Assembly: GCA_009801015.1 (NCBI GenBank)
Contig: VHZZ01010639.1
Span: 36,166-56,902 of the forward strand
From: Silene noctiflora
Taxonomy: Eukaryota > Streptophyta > Magnoliopsida > Caryophyllales > Caryophyllaceae
Direction: 5' to 3'
Length of the DNA stretch: 20,737 nucleotides
The notes under the pieces were generated by a model. The model saw nothing but the letters and a program-made list of their open reading frames with translations, had not been told where the DNA came from and ran no database searches. Made by a program: the position numbers and the translations under genes. Every line of letters starts with the position of its first letter. Within the stretch, counting starts at the first letter, position 1. Shown piece by piece: positions 1 through 10,200 of the stretch.

Positions 1-95
1 TTGTCTCCCTGTGGATACGATCCCGACTTCCCTAGCTGCATTAGTTAGAGACCAGTTGGTTATCTTTGGTAGGTATACGATTAGCCTGTCAATAT
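1..95 (+). repeat. gypsy (Athila/Ogre-like) LTR-to-leader fragment
   Basis: The first ~95 bases contain the words CTCCCTGTGGATACGATCCC and GTTGGTTATCTTTGGTAGG. I recall wording like this just before the primer-binding region of Athila/Ogre-type gypsy elements. The expected GGCGCC primer-site motif is not present, because the similarity stops at about 90 and AT-rich DNA follows. No coding sequence accompanies it. The call rests on remembered similarity only. Confidence 0.35.
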
Positions 96-99
96 AGAA

Positions 100-298
100 T
101 AAGAAATAAATATAAAATAGGAATAAAATTAATTATAAATTAAATATTATAAATCGATGAATATGAATGGATATCTGTGATTCACGAAGTAATAATAGTT
201 TATATATAAATCAGCTTAAATAAACAATTCATTTGAAATACATCTATAAAGACATAGTTTGACTTGCATTGACCATCGCTGAAATACGGGGTATTACA
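100..298 (+). repeat. possible truncated gypsy (Tekay-like) LTR end
   Basis: This AT-rich stretch ends with TACGGGGTATTACA at 285-298. Tekay/Del LTRs typically end in a CGGGGTGTTACA-like word, so this may be the 3' end of a degraded LTR abutting the copia fragment that begins at about 300. The matching TGTAACACCCC start is not visible, so the left boundary is a guess. Confidence 0.25.
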
Positions 299-303
299 CA
301 TAA

Positions 304-633
304 AGAAAGTCGCGAATGTCTTTGGCTAAGGTCCATGATACGTCATATTCAGGATTCATGTGGACTTCATTCAATTACTCATCAACAGTATTATACATAG
401 ACAATGTTGCCTGCATTGCACAACTTAAGGAAGGCTTTATTAAGGGAGATCGAACAAAGCACATCGGTCCAAAATTCTTCTTCACCCATGATCTGCGGAA
501 AAAGGGTAAAATTGATATTCAATAAGTACGCTTAAGCGACAACATGGCAGAGCTCTTCACCAAAGCATTACCTACTTTAACATTGAAGAAATTGGTCTTT
601 AAGATTGGAATGCGTCGATTGAAAGACCTATAA
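304..633 (+). pseudogene. Ty1/copia RNase H C-terminal fragment, in-frame stop
   Basis: This is the carboxy end of a Ty1/copia polyprotein, the RNase H domain that removes the RNA template during reverse transcription. The reading frame gives YIDNVACIAQLKEG, then KGDRTKHIGPKFFFTHDL. After a TAA at 523-525 the same frame resumes with LFTKALPT and KIGMRRLKDL and ends at TAA 631-633. These words are diagnostic of copia RNase H. The first ~30 residues no longer match the family, and the integrase, reverse transcriptase and 5' LTR are missing. The nonsense codon and 5' truncation mean the element is dead. It is followed at the expected distance by a polypurine tract and an LTR. Confidence 0.85.
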
Positions 634-823
634 GCCTTGATCTTTGCTGTTATCCGTAAAGGGGATGTCATTGTTGGATATACCAAGCTGTACTTCGTCA
701 AGATTTTGTCCGACTGGGTTTTTCTTGTCAAGGTTTTAATGAGGCAACATAAAATATATCCAACAATACTTCAAAGTTCTAGTCTTTTACCGTTTGAATG
801 AATGCTTCGATACACTGTTCATC

Positions 824-1030
824 AGGGGGGAGTGTTGTAAATGTAATAAGGATAGAAAAGATATTAGGGCAAATGTTTTCTTACTCTTTATAATTTGGAT
901 GTCATTGTATCAAAATCCTATATATATGAAGGCTATGTCATATGTCCATTTACACAAATAATAAGAAATTCATTATCTCCCTTATTAATCTATAACAATA
1001 AGTACCTTTTCGTGAGGTAACAAACTAACA
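824..1030 (+). repeat. copia polypurine tract and 3' LTR
   Basis: The purine run AGGGGGGAG at 824-832 is the polypurine tract that primes plus-strand synthesis. It sits directly before TGTTG at 833, the standard start of a copia LTR. The LTR contains a TATA-like CTATATATATG at about 928-938. It probably ends in a TAACA near 1022 or 1030, making it about 190-200 bp long and flanked by TGTTG/TAACA inverted ends. The 5' LTR lies outside the window, so no target duplication can be checked. Confidence 0.7.
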
Positions 1031-1072
1031 ATAATAATACATTGTGACAATATATTAGGACAAAGCGTCTTG

Positions 1073-1244
1073 CTTGTGACGAACACTATCCGTCACAAGT
1101 ATCCGTCACAAGCTGAAGACGGATATTGTCCCTCTCACAATAAGGCAAGTGGGAGGGCAAGTGGGAAGAAATGGAGCACCATATAGAATAGTGTCGCTTA
1201 TATATTGTGAAAGGGGCACTATCTGTCTTCAGCTTGTGACATAT
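1073..1244. mobile_element. foldback MITE-like element with ~48-bp inverted arms
   Basis: The left arm at 1099-1146 (core CGTCACAAGCTGAAGACGG) is the imperfect reverse complement of the right arm at 1193-1244 (core CTGTCTTCAGCTTGTGAC). The arms are separated by a GA-rich loop of ~46 bp. A 13-bp tandem copy, TATCCGTCACAAG, lies at 1087-1099 and 1100-1112. CTTGTGACG at 1073-1081 can also pair with CGTCACAAG at 1091-1099. There is no coding potential, so this looks like a non-autonomous foldback or MITE relic. Its superfamily is unknown because I could not identify a target duplication. Confidence 0.6.
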
Positions 1245-1762
1245 AAACCCATCTTTAATAAGAATTTGTGATATTGAGAAGATAAATCAGGAAATATTTA
1301 ACAAAATTATTGTAGAATTTCATGCATCCCACATACAACCATTCTATTATTATTATCGTATTAGCGTACATCCCCGTATTTTTAGGTTGTGATATATAGA
1401 GAAATTAACATAGTAATTAAATTTTAAATTTATTATTAAGAGTCTAAAAATAAATATAATATTTAAAATGCATTTATGGTTAAAATATGATTATAACATG
1501 AGTAAAATATATACAAATTCTGCAATCTGACGTATACCGTATAATATGTCACGCGTAAAATAAATGATAATGTACAATTCACAAATAAGAATTATATAAG
1601 GTGTTGTATAAAAAAAAGGAAAAAAGGTAGGCCAACATTTTTATAGATTATAAAATGAGCAAAAATGTTAAGCCCAACACTTGAGAATAACTACCAAACA
1701 TATTAAAGCCCAATTTATAGTTGAAGTAATTTAAGCAGAAAAATTCCTAAATTCGCCTATTC
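1245..1762. other. AT-rich spacer, no gene seen
   Basis: This is AT-rich intergenic DNA with scattered A/T runs and no long open frame, tRNA or clear repeat structure. I see nothing else to annotate here. Confidence 0.6.
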
Positions 1763-2433
1763 TTTTAAAAACGTAGTTGTTCATTCATGTACGAGTTTTA
1801 CTCATTTATGAACTTTTTTTCATTATTTTTCCTTCCCTTACCCTTGTTCTAAGAACAAGAGAAAACAATCAACTCTATTTTCTCATCCTATCAAAAATTC
1901 AAAATCAATCAAAATCTTTATCAATTCAATCAATTATGAATCTAAACTCTCATACTGATCAAAGTAATTGTTCTAATACATTAATTGTGCTTTAATTTGT
2001 TTGTTCCAAGTTAAGTAGATGTTAATTAAATTAGTAATTGAGGATATTAGGTTTTATTAAAATTAGGGGATGGCAGGGGAGGGGTTGGTAGGGGCGGTGG
2101 TCCACAGGGGAGGGAGTGGTAGAGGCGGTAGAACGTGTCAGAGGCGGGTTTGGGTTGGTGTCTAAGTCAAGTCGTGGCAGTGTGTCGGGTGGTAGGTGCT
2201 AGGTCTGGGTGGAGTGAGGGATGGGTTTGGGTGGATGGGGGGTCGGGTCTGGCTGGTGGTGGTCAGGAGAGGGGGCGGTAAGGGTAGGAGGCAGTGAGGC
2301 GATGGGTGGTTAATTATTTAGTGGTGGTTGAGAGTAAAATTGTAAAAGAGAGGGTTAAAATGGGAGGAATGTAATGGTCATTCATGTCCATAATTGAGTA
2401 AACCATATCCATGAACGAGCATCACCCTTTAAA
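1763..2433. mobile_element. non-autonomous foldback DNA transposon, ~670 bp, G-rich core
   Basis: The left arm at 1763-1813 is an imperfect reverse complement of the right arm at 2386-2433. Shared pieces, read inward on each side, are TTTTAAA, GTTCAT, a TTTACTCA/TTTATGAAC-like block and GTCCATAA-like words. Between the arms is an AT-rich left third and a strikingly G-rich block (about 2066-2320) made of GGTGG, GGGGAGGGG and GGGTTTGG words. The only open frame (1777-1995) is low-complexity and not protein-like. I could not find a convincing target duplication, so the superfamily is not assigned. The element lies about 340 bp upstream of the PMEI start codon. Confidence 0.55.
2066..2094 (+). 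other. candidate G-quadruplex motif
   Basis: Four runs of four G lie at 2066-2069, 2076-2079, 2081-2084 and 2091-2094, with loops of 6, 1 and 6 bases. This satisfies the usual G3+N1-7 quadruplex rule on the plus strand. Further G-runs continue to about 2290. Whether it folds or matters biologically cannot be told from sequence. Confidence 0.5.
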
Positions 2434-2685
2434 AAATAAAGGATTCTTACCTACATCATATCACATAAATTTTACTCCTATTTGATATTGCACATGTACC
2501 ATATTGTCTAACAATCTCACTAAAATGCAACCAAATTACCAAATATTTAACCATTTGTAATAAAATTTCAAATAGTTTATCCTTTTGCCATAATAACATC
2601 CCAATTTTGAATGGGAACTATAATTTCAATTACATGCAAATAATCACCAGCTGATGTTCATCTATAAGAAACATCCCATAATGAC

Positions 2686-2693
2686 ATATATAA
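2686..2693 (+). promoter_or_regulatory. putative TATA box of the PMEI gene
   Basis: ATATATAA lies about 85 bp upstream of the PMEI start codon, a plausible distance for a plant TATA box with a short leader. Two CATGCA (RY-type) words lie nearby, at 2633-2638 and 2707-2712. The assignment is by position and motif only. Confidence 0.35.
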
Positions 2694-2774
2694 TCACAAA
2701 CATTGCCATGCATTATTTCATCGCATAGTTTAATCTTAATTACACAAACAAACACATACACAAATTAAGTCACA

Positions 2775-3329
2775 ATGACAATGAGAAGTGCATTTTCCTT
2801 AGTGTTTCTTGTTGTCCTGATAAATGCAGCGACATTCTTCGTCCCCATGGAAGCCGTAGAACCAAGCCCGCGAACCAGAAACACAATCGAGCACATATGC
2901 AGGAGTATGGAGGATTACGGATTTTGCTACAAAACCTTCCACAATATCCTCCCAGAACCGGACGCAGACAACAAGACCTTAACTAGGATCACAATTAACG
3001 AAGCTGAAAAGAACGCGACCAACACTTTAGCGTTCATTAATTCTCGCATACCAACAGAGAAGGATCCTAACCAACACATGCACTACGTCGTGTGTCAAAA
3101 TGCATATCAAATTCTTCAATCAAGTTTTAAGTCGGCTTTAGATGCTTTCTTTCGCGGAGATTATAGGGGGATGGCTCAGTACGAGCGAGACACTCCTAGG
3201 GTTCAAGCGAGCTGCACTACTATTTTCTCGATTCCACCCTTCACCGAGAACCCTCTCAATGAGAGGAACAGAGAAATGAGAATCCTTCTTACCATGGCTA
3301 TAGTTACTAGTAGTTATATCGTCACTTAA
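2775..3329 (+). CDS. PMEI / invertase-inhibitor domain secreted protein
   Basis: This intronless gene encodes 184 residues of the plant invertase/pectin methylesterase inhibitor family. Such small apoplastic proteins form 1:1 complexes with pectin methylesterase or with cell-wall/vacuolar invertase and block them. Residues 1-27 form a signal peptide with a hydrophobic core. The mature part has the four hallmark cysteines, C42, C51, C107 (in the VVCQNAY motif) and C147, which pair 1-2 and 3-4 in the family. The C-terminal helix is hydrophobic (ILLTMAIV). There are potential N-glycosylation sites at N66 and N80. Length and intronless structure are normal for the family. The start could be either of two ATGs two codons apart (2775 or 2781). 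Sequence alone does not say whether the target is an invertase or a pectin methylesterase. It shares orientation with the WAKL gene 790 bp downstream. Confidence 0.9.
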   Translation: MTMRSAFSLVFLVVLINAATFFVPMEAVEPSPRTRNTIEHICRSMEDYGFCYKTFHNILPEPDADNKTLTRITINEAEKNATNTLAFINSRIPTEKDPNQHMHYVVCQNAYQILQSSFKSALDAFFRGDYRGMAQYERDTPRVQASCTTIFSIPPFTENPLNERNREMRILLTMAIVTSSYIVT

Positions 3330-3372
3330 ATGTTACGGACTAAAATTAGGGGTACACAGTTTTAATTAATGT

Positions 3373-3690
3373 TATGTTTAAAGTATTCTAATAATTGAAG
3401 TTTAGAAAGTTTCGCTTCAAAATAATTTGGTTACGGTTCTAGTAGTTGTGTGCGGAACCAATTTGCATCAAAAATGCGTTTATTGCTTCATTATGATTTA
3501 TGATTTTGTACTCGCTCCATCTCAATCGTCTTTTTTATTCTTTGCAAGGAATGTGTTTTAGGTAAACAAATGAATGAGTCACGGAATTGAGATATACTCC
3601 GTATGTCATTAATTAGAGCCCATTTGTATACTCTGAAAAAGCAGTATTCATTTCAGGGAAAAAAAAAGGAATAAAATTTGCAAATAATTT
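3373..3690 (+). repeat. 3' flank copy A, homologous to the WAKL 3' flank
   Basis: Downstream of the PMEI stop, 3373-3500 and 3631-3690 align colinearly with 6703-6800 and 6831-6870 behind the WAKL gene. Shared words include ATGTTTAAAG, TCAAAATAATT, AATTTGC, ATTGCTTCATT and AGCAGTATTC, followed by an A-run and AAATTGCAAATA-type sequence. In copy A the homology is interrupted at about 3509-3605 by a degenerate MITE-like insert. It is either a diverged dispersed repeat or the remnant of a local duplication. Confidence 0.5.
3509..3605. mobile_element. degenerate Stowaway-like MITE (candidate)
   Basis: A TA-flanked CTCGCTCCATCTCAAT start at 3511 is loosely the reverse complement of ATTGAGATATACTCCGTA at about 3586-3603; the core ATCTCAAT/ATTGAGAT matches exactly. 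The segment is ~95 bp, has no coding capacity, and falls exactly where copy A of the shared 3' flank is interrupted. The outer ends are too diverged for a firm superfamily call. Confidence 0.35.
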
Positions 3691-3765
3691 TACAGATTGA
3701 AGGGTTTCTTCAGGCAGGAATCATGTAAAATATAAAAAGGAATAAAATTTGCAAATAATATTACA
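3663..3765 (+). repeat. 71-bp-spaced direct repeat
   Basis: The ~32-base unit beginning AAAAAGGAATAAAATTTGC occurs at 3663-3694 and again at 3734-3765, with one difference near its end. The spacing suggests a small tandem duplication in the PMEI/WAKL spacer. Confidence 0.7.
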
Positions 3766-4116
3766 ACGTTGCACTTTGAGCATAAATACATACCACTTGT
3801 GTATATAAGAATGTATAGGAAAAAGTGGTGTAGTATGTACTTGACCGTCTTAGCTTAAGACGGAAAGTGCCGTCTTAATGGTGACTTACTGTACTTTCTG
3901 TTGTTTCTCTTGGTAGATGAATCCAGAATAGTTCGTATACTCCGTTGTCAGATGTATTTCGTTGGACATTGTGCTAGTTTTTCGTTTTTCGTTTTCAATT
4001 CCTTGAATCTGCCTAAAAATCATCCTTCAATATCTTGTGCTCTCCTCAATTACATTGGACTTCAACTACTTCAAATCTGCTTTTCTTACACATTGTAAAG
4101 ATTAAACAAAACGACG
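3766..4116 (+). promoter_or_regulatory. WAKL upstream region with a short palindrome
   Basis: This 350-bp stretch leads up to the WAKL start codon. It holds a hairpin CCGTCTTAGCTTAAGACGG at 3845-3863 and a second CCGTCTTA at about 3870. An open frame at 3901-4098 has no family resemblance. No clear TATA box is visible. A short leader ending at ATG 4117 is assumed. Confidence 0.4.
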
Positions 4117-6515
4117 ATGATCAAATCTATGTTCATTCTCCTACACATCAAACTTATAGTACTCTTGTGCACCAGCCCGACCACGGGTGGTAACCTTAAC
4201 TGCCCAAATTGCGGCTCAATGGCTGTGCCTTTCCCACTCAGTACATTACCCAGTTGTGGAGATCAGTCGTATAAGGTCCGATGCACCAGTGGCAAACTGT
4301 GGTTAGACACCTTAAACAGCTCAACCTACCAAGTAATCTCCGTAACTCCAAATATGCAAAGGCTCATAATCCAGCCGCAAACCTTCATTGGCAAATCTTG
4401 CATCAACACTGATTTCCGTAATGGGGGAATTTGGCTTGACGAAAAGCTTCCTTTCAGTATTAGTGCTGAAAATACCATCCTCAAACTTAACTGCACTGAT
4501 CTCGCCTCTCAGTCTGCTATGAACTGTTCCGCTAACAGTATTTGCTACAGGCATGTACTCGTCTTCTCTTCTTAGCTTCAACATAATTGTGTTTCTTTCG
4601 ACCATTTTTTTTCCAAGTGGTCGTTATTTACCCAAACATGGTCACTTTTTGCCAAAAAAAATACTGAAAAGACCATCGTATGAGAGAATTACTTAACATT
4701 TTTCCGTTGCCTTTAGGTACCTAAAGGAAAACCCAGACGCAGCGTCAAGATGTGGTAGCACCAATATATGCTGCTCTTTTACAGGTGGAGGGTCTCAAAA
4801 TGACCACAATATAAAAATTACTCCTCCAAAATGTAAAGTTTACACAAGTTTTGTGGATTTGCCATTGGATACTCCACTGCCAGTTAGTAAGTGGCCAAAA
4901 CCTGGTGTAGCAATTCAGTGGGCCTTACCTCGGGAGCCAGTTTGCTCGTTGGATTCGGACTGCAAGAAGTTACCTAAGTCGTCTTGCTTGCTGGATGTTT
5001 CGACTCAATGGAAAAGGTGTTTGTGTCGCACCGGGTATCACTGGGATGGTGTGAATGCAATATGTACTAGTAAGTCGTTTCACTATGACTGCTGTGTTTC
5101 GTTGGATATCTTCTTTTGTCTTTTAAAAAAACCTTTATATAAGACGGTCTTACATATGAGATCTCTCATAGGAAACTCGTGGCTCCTTTTGTTTTCATTC
5201 GATCTTCCAGTATCAATACTATTGATACTCTCTGGTGTATTGCAGAGACCAAGTGTGAAACCAAGCACTGTCGCAACGAAAGACGGCAAAAGCGAATAGT
5301 TCAAGGTATATTTAGCTTCCTATGAATTCCTTTATTTAGGAAGAAAAAAAAAACTCCGTAGAAAAGAGAAAGAAACCAAGCTGTATTTTTTCGAGCAGAA
5401 CATAACACCGGTGCGACCATCTTACGAAAGGGTTCTCTTTTAAATTCTTAATAGGTTTGACATACAGTTTGGGAGTAATGTCTGTCATCGGATCCATTGC
5501 CCTCCTCGTTTATGGGAGGCACAAGAGGATCAAGCGACAAGCTCGTGAGAGACTGGTGAACGAACGTCGACAGATCTTAAATGCTAACAATACTAGTGGC
5601 AGATCAGCCAAACTATTCTCAGCTAAAGAGATAAAAAGAGCAACAAGCAATTTTTCCCACGAAAGTCTCCTTGGTTCTGGCGGATTTGGGGAGGTCTACA
5701 AAGGCAAGTTAGATGATGGAACCATAATTGCAGCGAAAAGGGCTAAACTTGGAAACATAAAAGGTACCGATCAAGTGCTAAACGAGGTCAGGGTTCTTAG
5801 CCAGGTGAACCATCGTTGTTTGGTTAGGCTCCTTGGGTGTTGTGTCGAGCTTCAGGAGCCCGTTTTAGTGTATGAGTACATTTCCAATGGTGCACTTTAC
5901 GAGCATTTACACGGAAGCCAGTCTAAAGATTTTGAAAGAAAGCAGGTAACATGGCAAAAGAGATTATTAATTGCCCAACAGACAGCCCAAGGCCTTGCTT
6001 ACCTTCACTTCTCCGCAATTTCCCCCATTTTTCACCGGGACATCAAAACCACAAATATCTTACTTGACGAGAAGTTAGACGTCAAGATCTCAGATTTTGG
6101 TCTCTCGAGATTAGTAGATACTGAGGCAACACATAAGACGACATGTGCCCAAGGGACTTTAGGCTATCTGGATCCTCAGTATTACAGAAATATGCAACTT
6201 ACCGACAAGAGTGATGTCTATAGTTTTGGGGTGGTTTTACTCGAGCTACTTACTTCACGAAAAGCTATCGACTTTAGTCAAGAGGTAGAAGATGTAAGCC
6301 TTGTTGGGTACGTGAAGAAAATGTTTAAAAGCGGTAAGATGATGGATGCAGTTGATCCCTACATGAAAGACAATGCAAATCATTTAGAGTTGACAACTAT
6401 GAAAGCAATTGGAGTTATGGCACTGGCATGTCTAGAGGAACAGAGGCACAATCGGCCATCGATGAGAGAGGTTGCAGAGGAGATTGAGTGTATGCTTCAC
6501 ATGATAGAGTCGTAA
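4117..6515 (+). CDS. WAKL20: wall-associated receptor kinase-like protein (WAKL20 type)
   Basis: Four exons are inferred: 4117-4550, 4717-5069, 5246-5305 and 5455-6515. Together they encode 635 residues, close to Arabidopsis WAKL20. The product is a plasma-membrane receptor kinase with a signal peptide (about 1-24) and a cysteine-rich GUB_WAK-type ectodomain starting CPNCGSMAVPFPLS. A WAK-associated part with ICCSF, DLPLDTPLP and a CxCxxGYxWD-like segment follows, then a membrane helix at about 286-304. The kinase domain is intact: glycine loop GSGGFGEVYKG (356-366), lysine K377, helix-C glutamate E393, HRDIKTTN with catalytic D478, DFG at 496-498 and GTLGYLDPQYY. It is an RD kinase and should be active. 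The ligand of this subgroup is unknown to me. Introns 2 and 3 are GT-AG; intron 1 is best read as GC-AG. Intron 2 contains the palindrome TAAGACGGTCTTA (5140-5152). I chose the start at 4117 because it gives a signal peptide directly before the first conserved cysteines. Confidence 0.9.
4551..4716 (+). other. WAKL intron 1, probable GC-AG intron
   Basis: Joining 4550 to 4717 uses donor ACAG|GCATGT and acceptor CTTTAG|GTAC. It yields the continuous peptide SICYRYLKENPDAASRC, which fits the Cys-x-Tyr...Asn-Pro...Cys spacing I recall for WAKL proteins. A competing GT donor at 4555 paired with an AG at 4725-4726 also keeps frame, but it deletes the YLK residues and has a poor donor context. I favour GC-AG; a transcript would settle it. 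Confidence 0.6.
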
Positions 6516-7294
6516 GCTCTAGTTAGTAGTTACTACTTACTAATAGTCTTTTAGTCCAAAATAGAACACGGGACAAAGTAACAGTCAACTCTATTGACTT
6601 CCCAATCTTTACCGTTCTTTGCTACAAAAAATTTTCACTTTGTTTTGCTTTGAAATGGACGTAGCAAAGGTTACACAGATATGTCGTTCGTGGTTTTAAT
6701 AATATGTTTAAAGAGTCGCCTCAAAATAATTCAGTTGCCATTGTTTACACAAATTTGCTTCAAAACTGCATTCATTGCTTCATTTGCACTACAAAATACT
6801 TGTACCAAATTTACCTGCTAAAGACATAAAGAGAAGCAGTATTCCCAAAAAAAATCAAATTGCAAATATACTCAACATAATTTATCGACATGAAAAATAG
6901 AGAAGCAGGGTTGTCAAGAGGAGGGCGGAACTACAGGTATGCATTGATTAATGACGAAAAGCTTACAACTGGTAAGGGGTGTTAAAACGGGGAATGCAGG
7001 GATGTTACAACGGGAGAGCTTTACCACCCTTATGGTCCTACCCGGCTCAAAACCGGATGGTATACACCCAAAAAGATATCTGAACAGTAAACAATGGAAC
7101 CTACATCGGTTGTTCCTGAGTTGTTTGCACATCACAAGGTAGACTCACCACAAAGCATTATTTCCTCACAGGTAATGAGAAATAAGACCAACTAAAAATG
7201 GAAGCACATTGTAAAAGTGTAATGGAAACTGAAATGGAGAGTAACTTTCAAAGAGTAATCTACACAGATGAAGGAAATAGAGTAACACTATTAA
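6516..7294. other. convergent spacer between WAKL and TRAPPC4
   Basis: The spacer between the converging WAKL and TRAPPC4 genes must contain both 3' UTRs. Positions 6703-6800 and 6831-6870 are copy B of the repeat behind the PMEI gene. The segment at about 6930-7140 is richer in GC and open in two frames for ~65-70 codons, but neither translation resembles a family I know. The last ~150 bp are probably TRAPPC4 3' UTR. Confidence 0.5.
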
Positions 7295-10200
7295 TCAACG
7301 TCCCAGCAATGCAACACGATCCTTCTGTACTGCTTGTGAAAGGTTGATGTCGAAAAGCTCACACCGTATAGGCATCTCCATTTCATAAAAAGGGTTCTTC
7401 AACACATAATCAGTATATAGCTCATAGATAAATTTCAAAAGATTCTCCATGTGTTGTGTCCCAGGCTCACAGACCACGAAAAACTTTGTTCCTGCAAAGA
7501 TGTCACCAATACATAGGATGACATACAATTGTTATGAGGCAAGAGACTTCTCCTTGCTATTGACTGTTTAGAATCACTATGCTATGTCACCAACAGGAAA
7601 TACGAATTTCTTCATAGGAATATAGATACATAAAGAAAGCCAGAGCAGAAAGCATTTTACTGTTTCGCTAAACTTAAGAAATTAACCACTTGAAGATTTA
7701 TCTTTGCTCCAATCGGACACTCTCATTGATCAATGTCAACACCAACTCCTCCCAGTAAAAGAAGGTTAAAACACCATATGACAATCCTTCCACAAACCAT
7801 GCATCATGGGTATGTGCTACATATTGGTGATATATTATGTATTACTGTTAACTTTCTGTTTCCTTAGAACAATGTTATCTTCACCAAGCCACATTACCCT
7901 AATCTGGGACTCCACTTTACATGGACAAAAAATATTATGTACTACTCAGTAATAAATACTAATGTGAATGAGAAAATTCTAAATGAGTTTAGTCACACAA
8001 CTCACACAGTCACGCCACTTAAGATCCCTTTCCCTCCCCAGAAGCTAAGGTCCCAAACATGTCAGTGTTATGAGTCAGAACTCTCATGCGAGTACCCATA
8101 CAAGAAAAACACACACACATAATGCCCCACGAGCTTGAAGTCGGAAGCGGAGACTAAAATGATCATTTAACTTAGGGGGTGTTTGGTTGGGAGGTTTGGA
8201 ATGGAATGGAATGGATTCTAGCCATTCTAGTGTTTGGTTGAGGCATTTTGGAATGGAGTTAGAATCCTGTTGGATTCTATCTCCACCCCAACCCCTTGGA
8301 ATCTCATACCCACCCCCTCCCCAAACAGGATTCTAACTCCACCCCAACCCCTTGGAATCTCATACCCACCCCCTCCCCCTTAGATTCAAACTCCATTCCT
8401 TTATGTTTATTTCTCTAATGAACCAAACATGTTTTGAAAAGTATGGAATTAGAACCTCATACTTCTATGGTCTCTCATCCCAATCCATTCCATTCCTAAG
8501 CAGTGAACCAAACGACCCCTTAAAGGGACACAAAGAACTGCATGGCCACAAATTTGAAACAGAAACCTTTCCCACATCTCCACTAGATCACTATGCTTCT
8601 CATCACAGATCTATTGATGATTTTCAGGCATATACAAGTTTCAAATGAGTCGATGATCCTGACCATGAACCTTACCTCATATCCAACCCTTTTTTTTGAC
8701 AATGAAACATGAAAAGAACGCTCTCGAGCCTCACGTGATTCTTAGGGTGTGTTTGGATTAGGGGATTTGGAGGGGAGGGGGTGAGGGATTTAGAGGGAGA
8801 CAATATCCTTTGATTTGAAATGGAGGTGGAGAGTTTGGAGGCACAACTACAAAAAAGTTCAAAGAGAACATCAATGAGAAACCTATTAAGCCTTCTAACT
8901 GGTTTCTCAATATATGAAACCATTGATTTTGCAAAACCGTTCTCATTAAGTAAACACTAATACTTGTGTAAAACCGGTAGTTAATAGACTTAAATATTCC
9001 TAAAGTAACTACTTATGGTACCTTTTAAATATTGGTTTTACATGTAGAACAGTTTTGCATGAGACTGTCTCTTAAGTAAAACCGGTCTCTTACTTTTTTT
9101 TTCTTTAACCTCATTTGTGATCTGCATAATAATCCTAATATACTAATTCTAGAAAGCACTTTCACTCAAGTCCAAAAAAAAAAAAAAAAAAAACAAATCC
9201 TTCCGCTACTACTTTCAACACAGGTTTAGTCTCCCATTCTAATTAAGTGCCAAAATAATTCACTTTCCCGCCATTTTTTCCCCTCTACTGCTTTCATCAA
9301 TTCTAATTGCGTCAGCCAGTTTGTCATTTTGCTACCCTAGTTATTGCACTGATTCCCCAATTCGACGATCATCAAAGAGTTATTGGTTACAATTTCAATT
9401 GTTGGTCACAGTTGAATTACTACTCGATTGATAAAGTACTCGGCGCTAACAGAGCATCACTGATTTAGATTTGATTATTTTCTTCTTTTTATTTTGTGAA
9501 TCGTTGTTGCTATACTAGATTTATGTGTAAGGATATATAAGCATCACTGATTTAGGTTTTACATGAGACTGTCTCTTAAATAAAACCGGTCTCTTACACT
9601 CTTTTCTTTAACCTCATCTTTTTATTTTCTTTTTTTTTTATTTCACGTTACAATGTTTGTGTAGATATGGACCGGAGTTGGATATCCACGTCTACCTGGT
9701 GACCCTGAATACATAGCTGGAGTAAAAGAATTTATCAGTTCCGTTGTTAAGAACTCTAGAGGTCGTACTAGGTTACCTTGTCCTTGTGTTAAGTGCATAC
9801 TTTTCCACATAAAAAAGTAGATGAGATGCTTAATCACCTACACAAAAACGGATTTTGATAGAACATACACTGTTTGGATATGGCATGGAGAAGATAACGA
9901 AGGAAATGTTAGAAATGGTATGCCCGAAGCTCCTTCTAGTAAAGAGGGTGATAGGATAGAGGATATGTTAAGGGAAGATCAAGAAATGTTTGATGGAAAC
10001 CACGCTGCATTTGAGGTGTTGTTGGTTGATTCGGAAAAGCCCTTATACACGGACTGTAAGAAACATACAAGACTGTCAAGTGTACTTAAGTTGTACTCCC
10101 TCCTATTCACTATATTCTTCCCCTTTCCTTTTTGCACAAAGAATAAGAAAATGAATTTGGACCACACAAAACACACTACCCCACATGCAAATGAATTTGG

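Noticed and set aside
1777-1995. Open frame of 72 codons on the plus strand
   Set aside because: It is low-complexity, lies inside a foldback element arm and interior, and has no family resemblance.
6914-7142. Overlapping 63- and 73-codon frames on opposite strands in the WAKL/TRAPPC4 spacer
   Set aside because: Neither translation matches a family I know, and both lie in probable 3' UTR or spacer.
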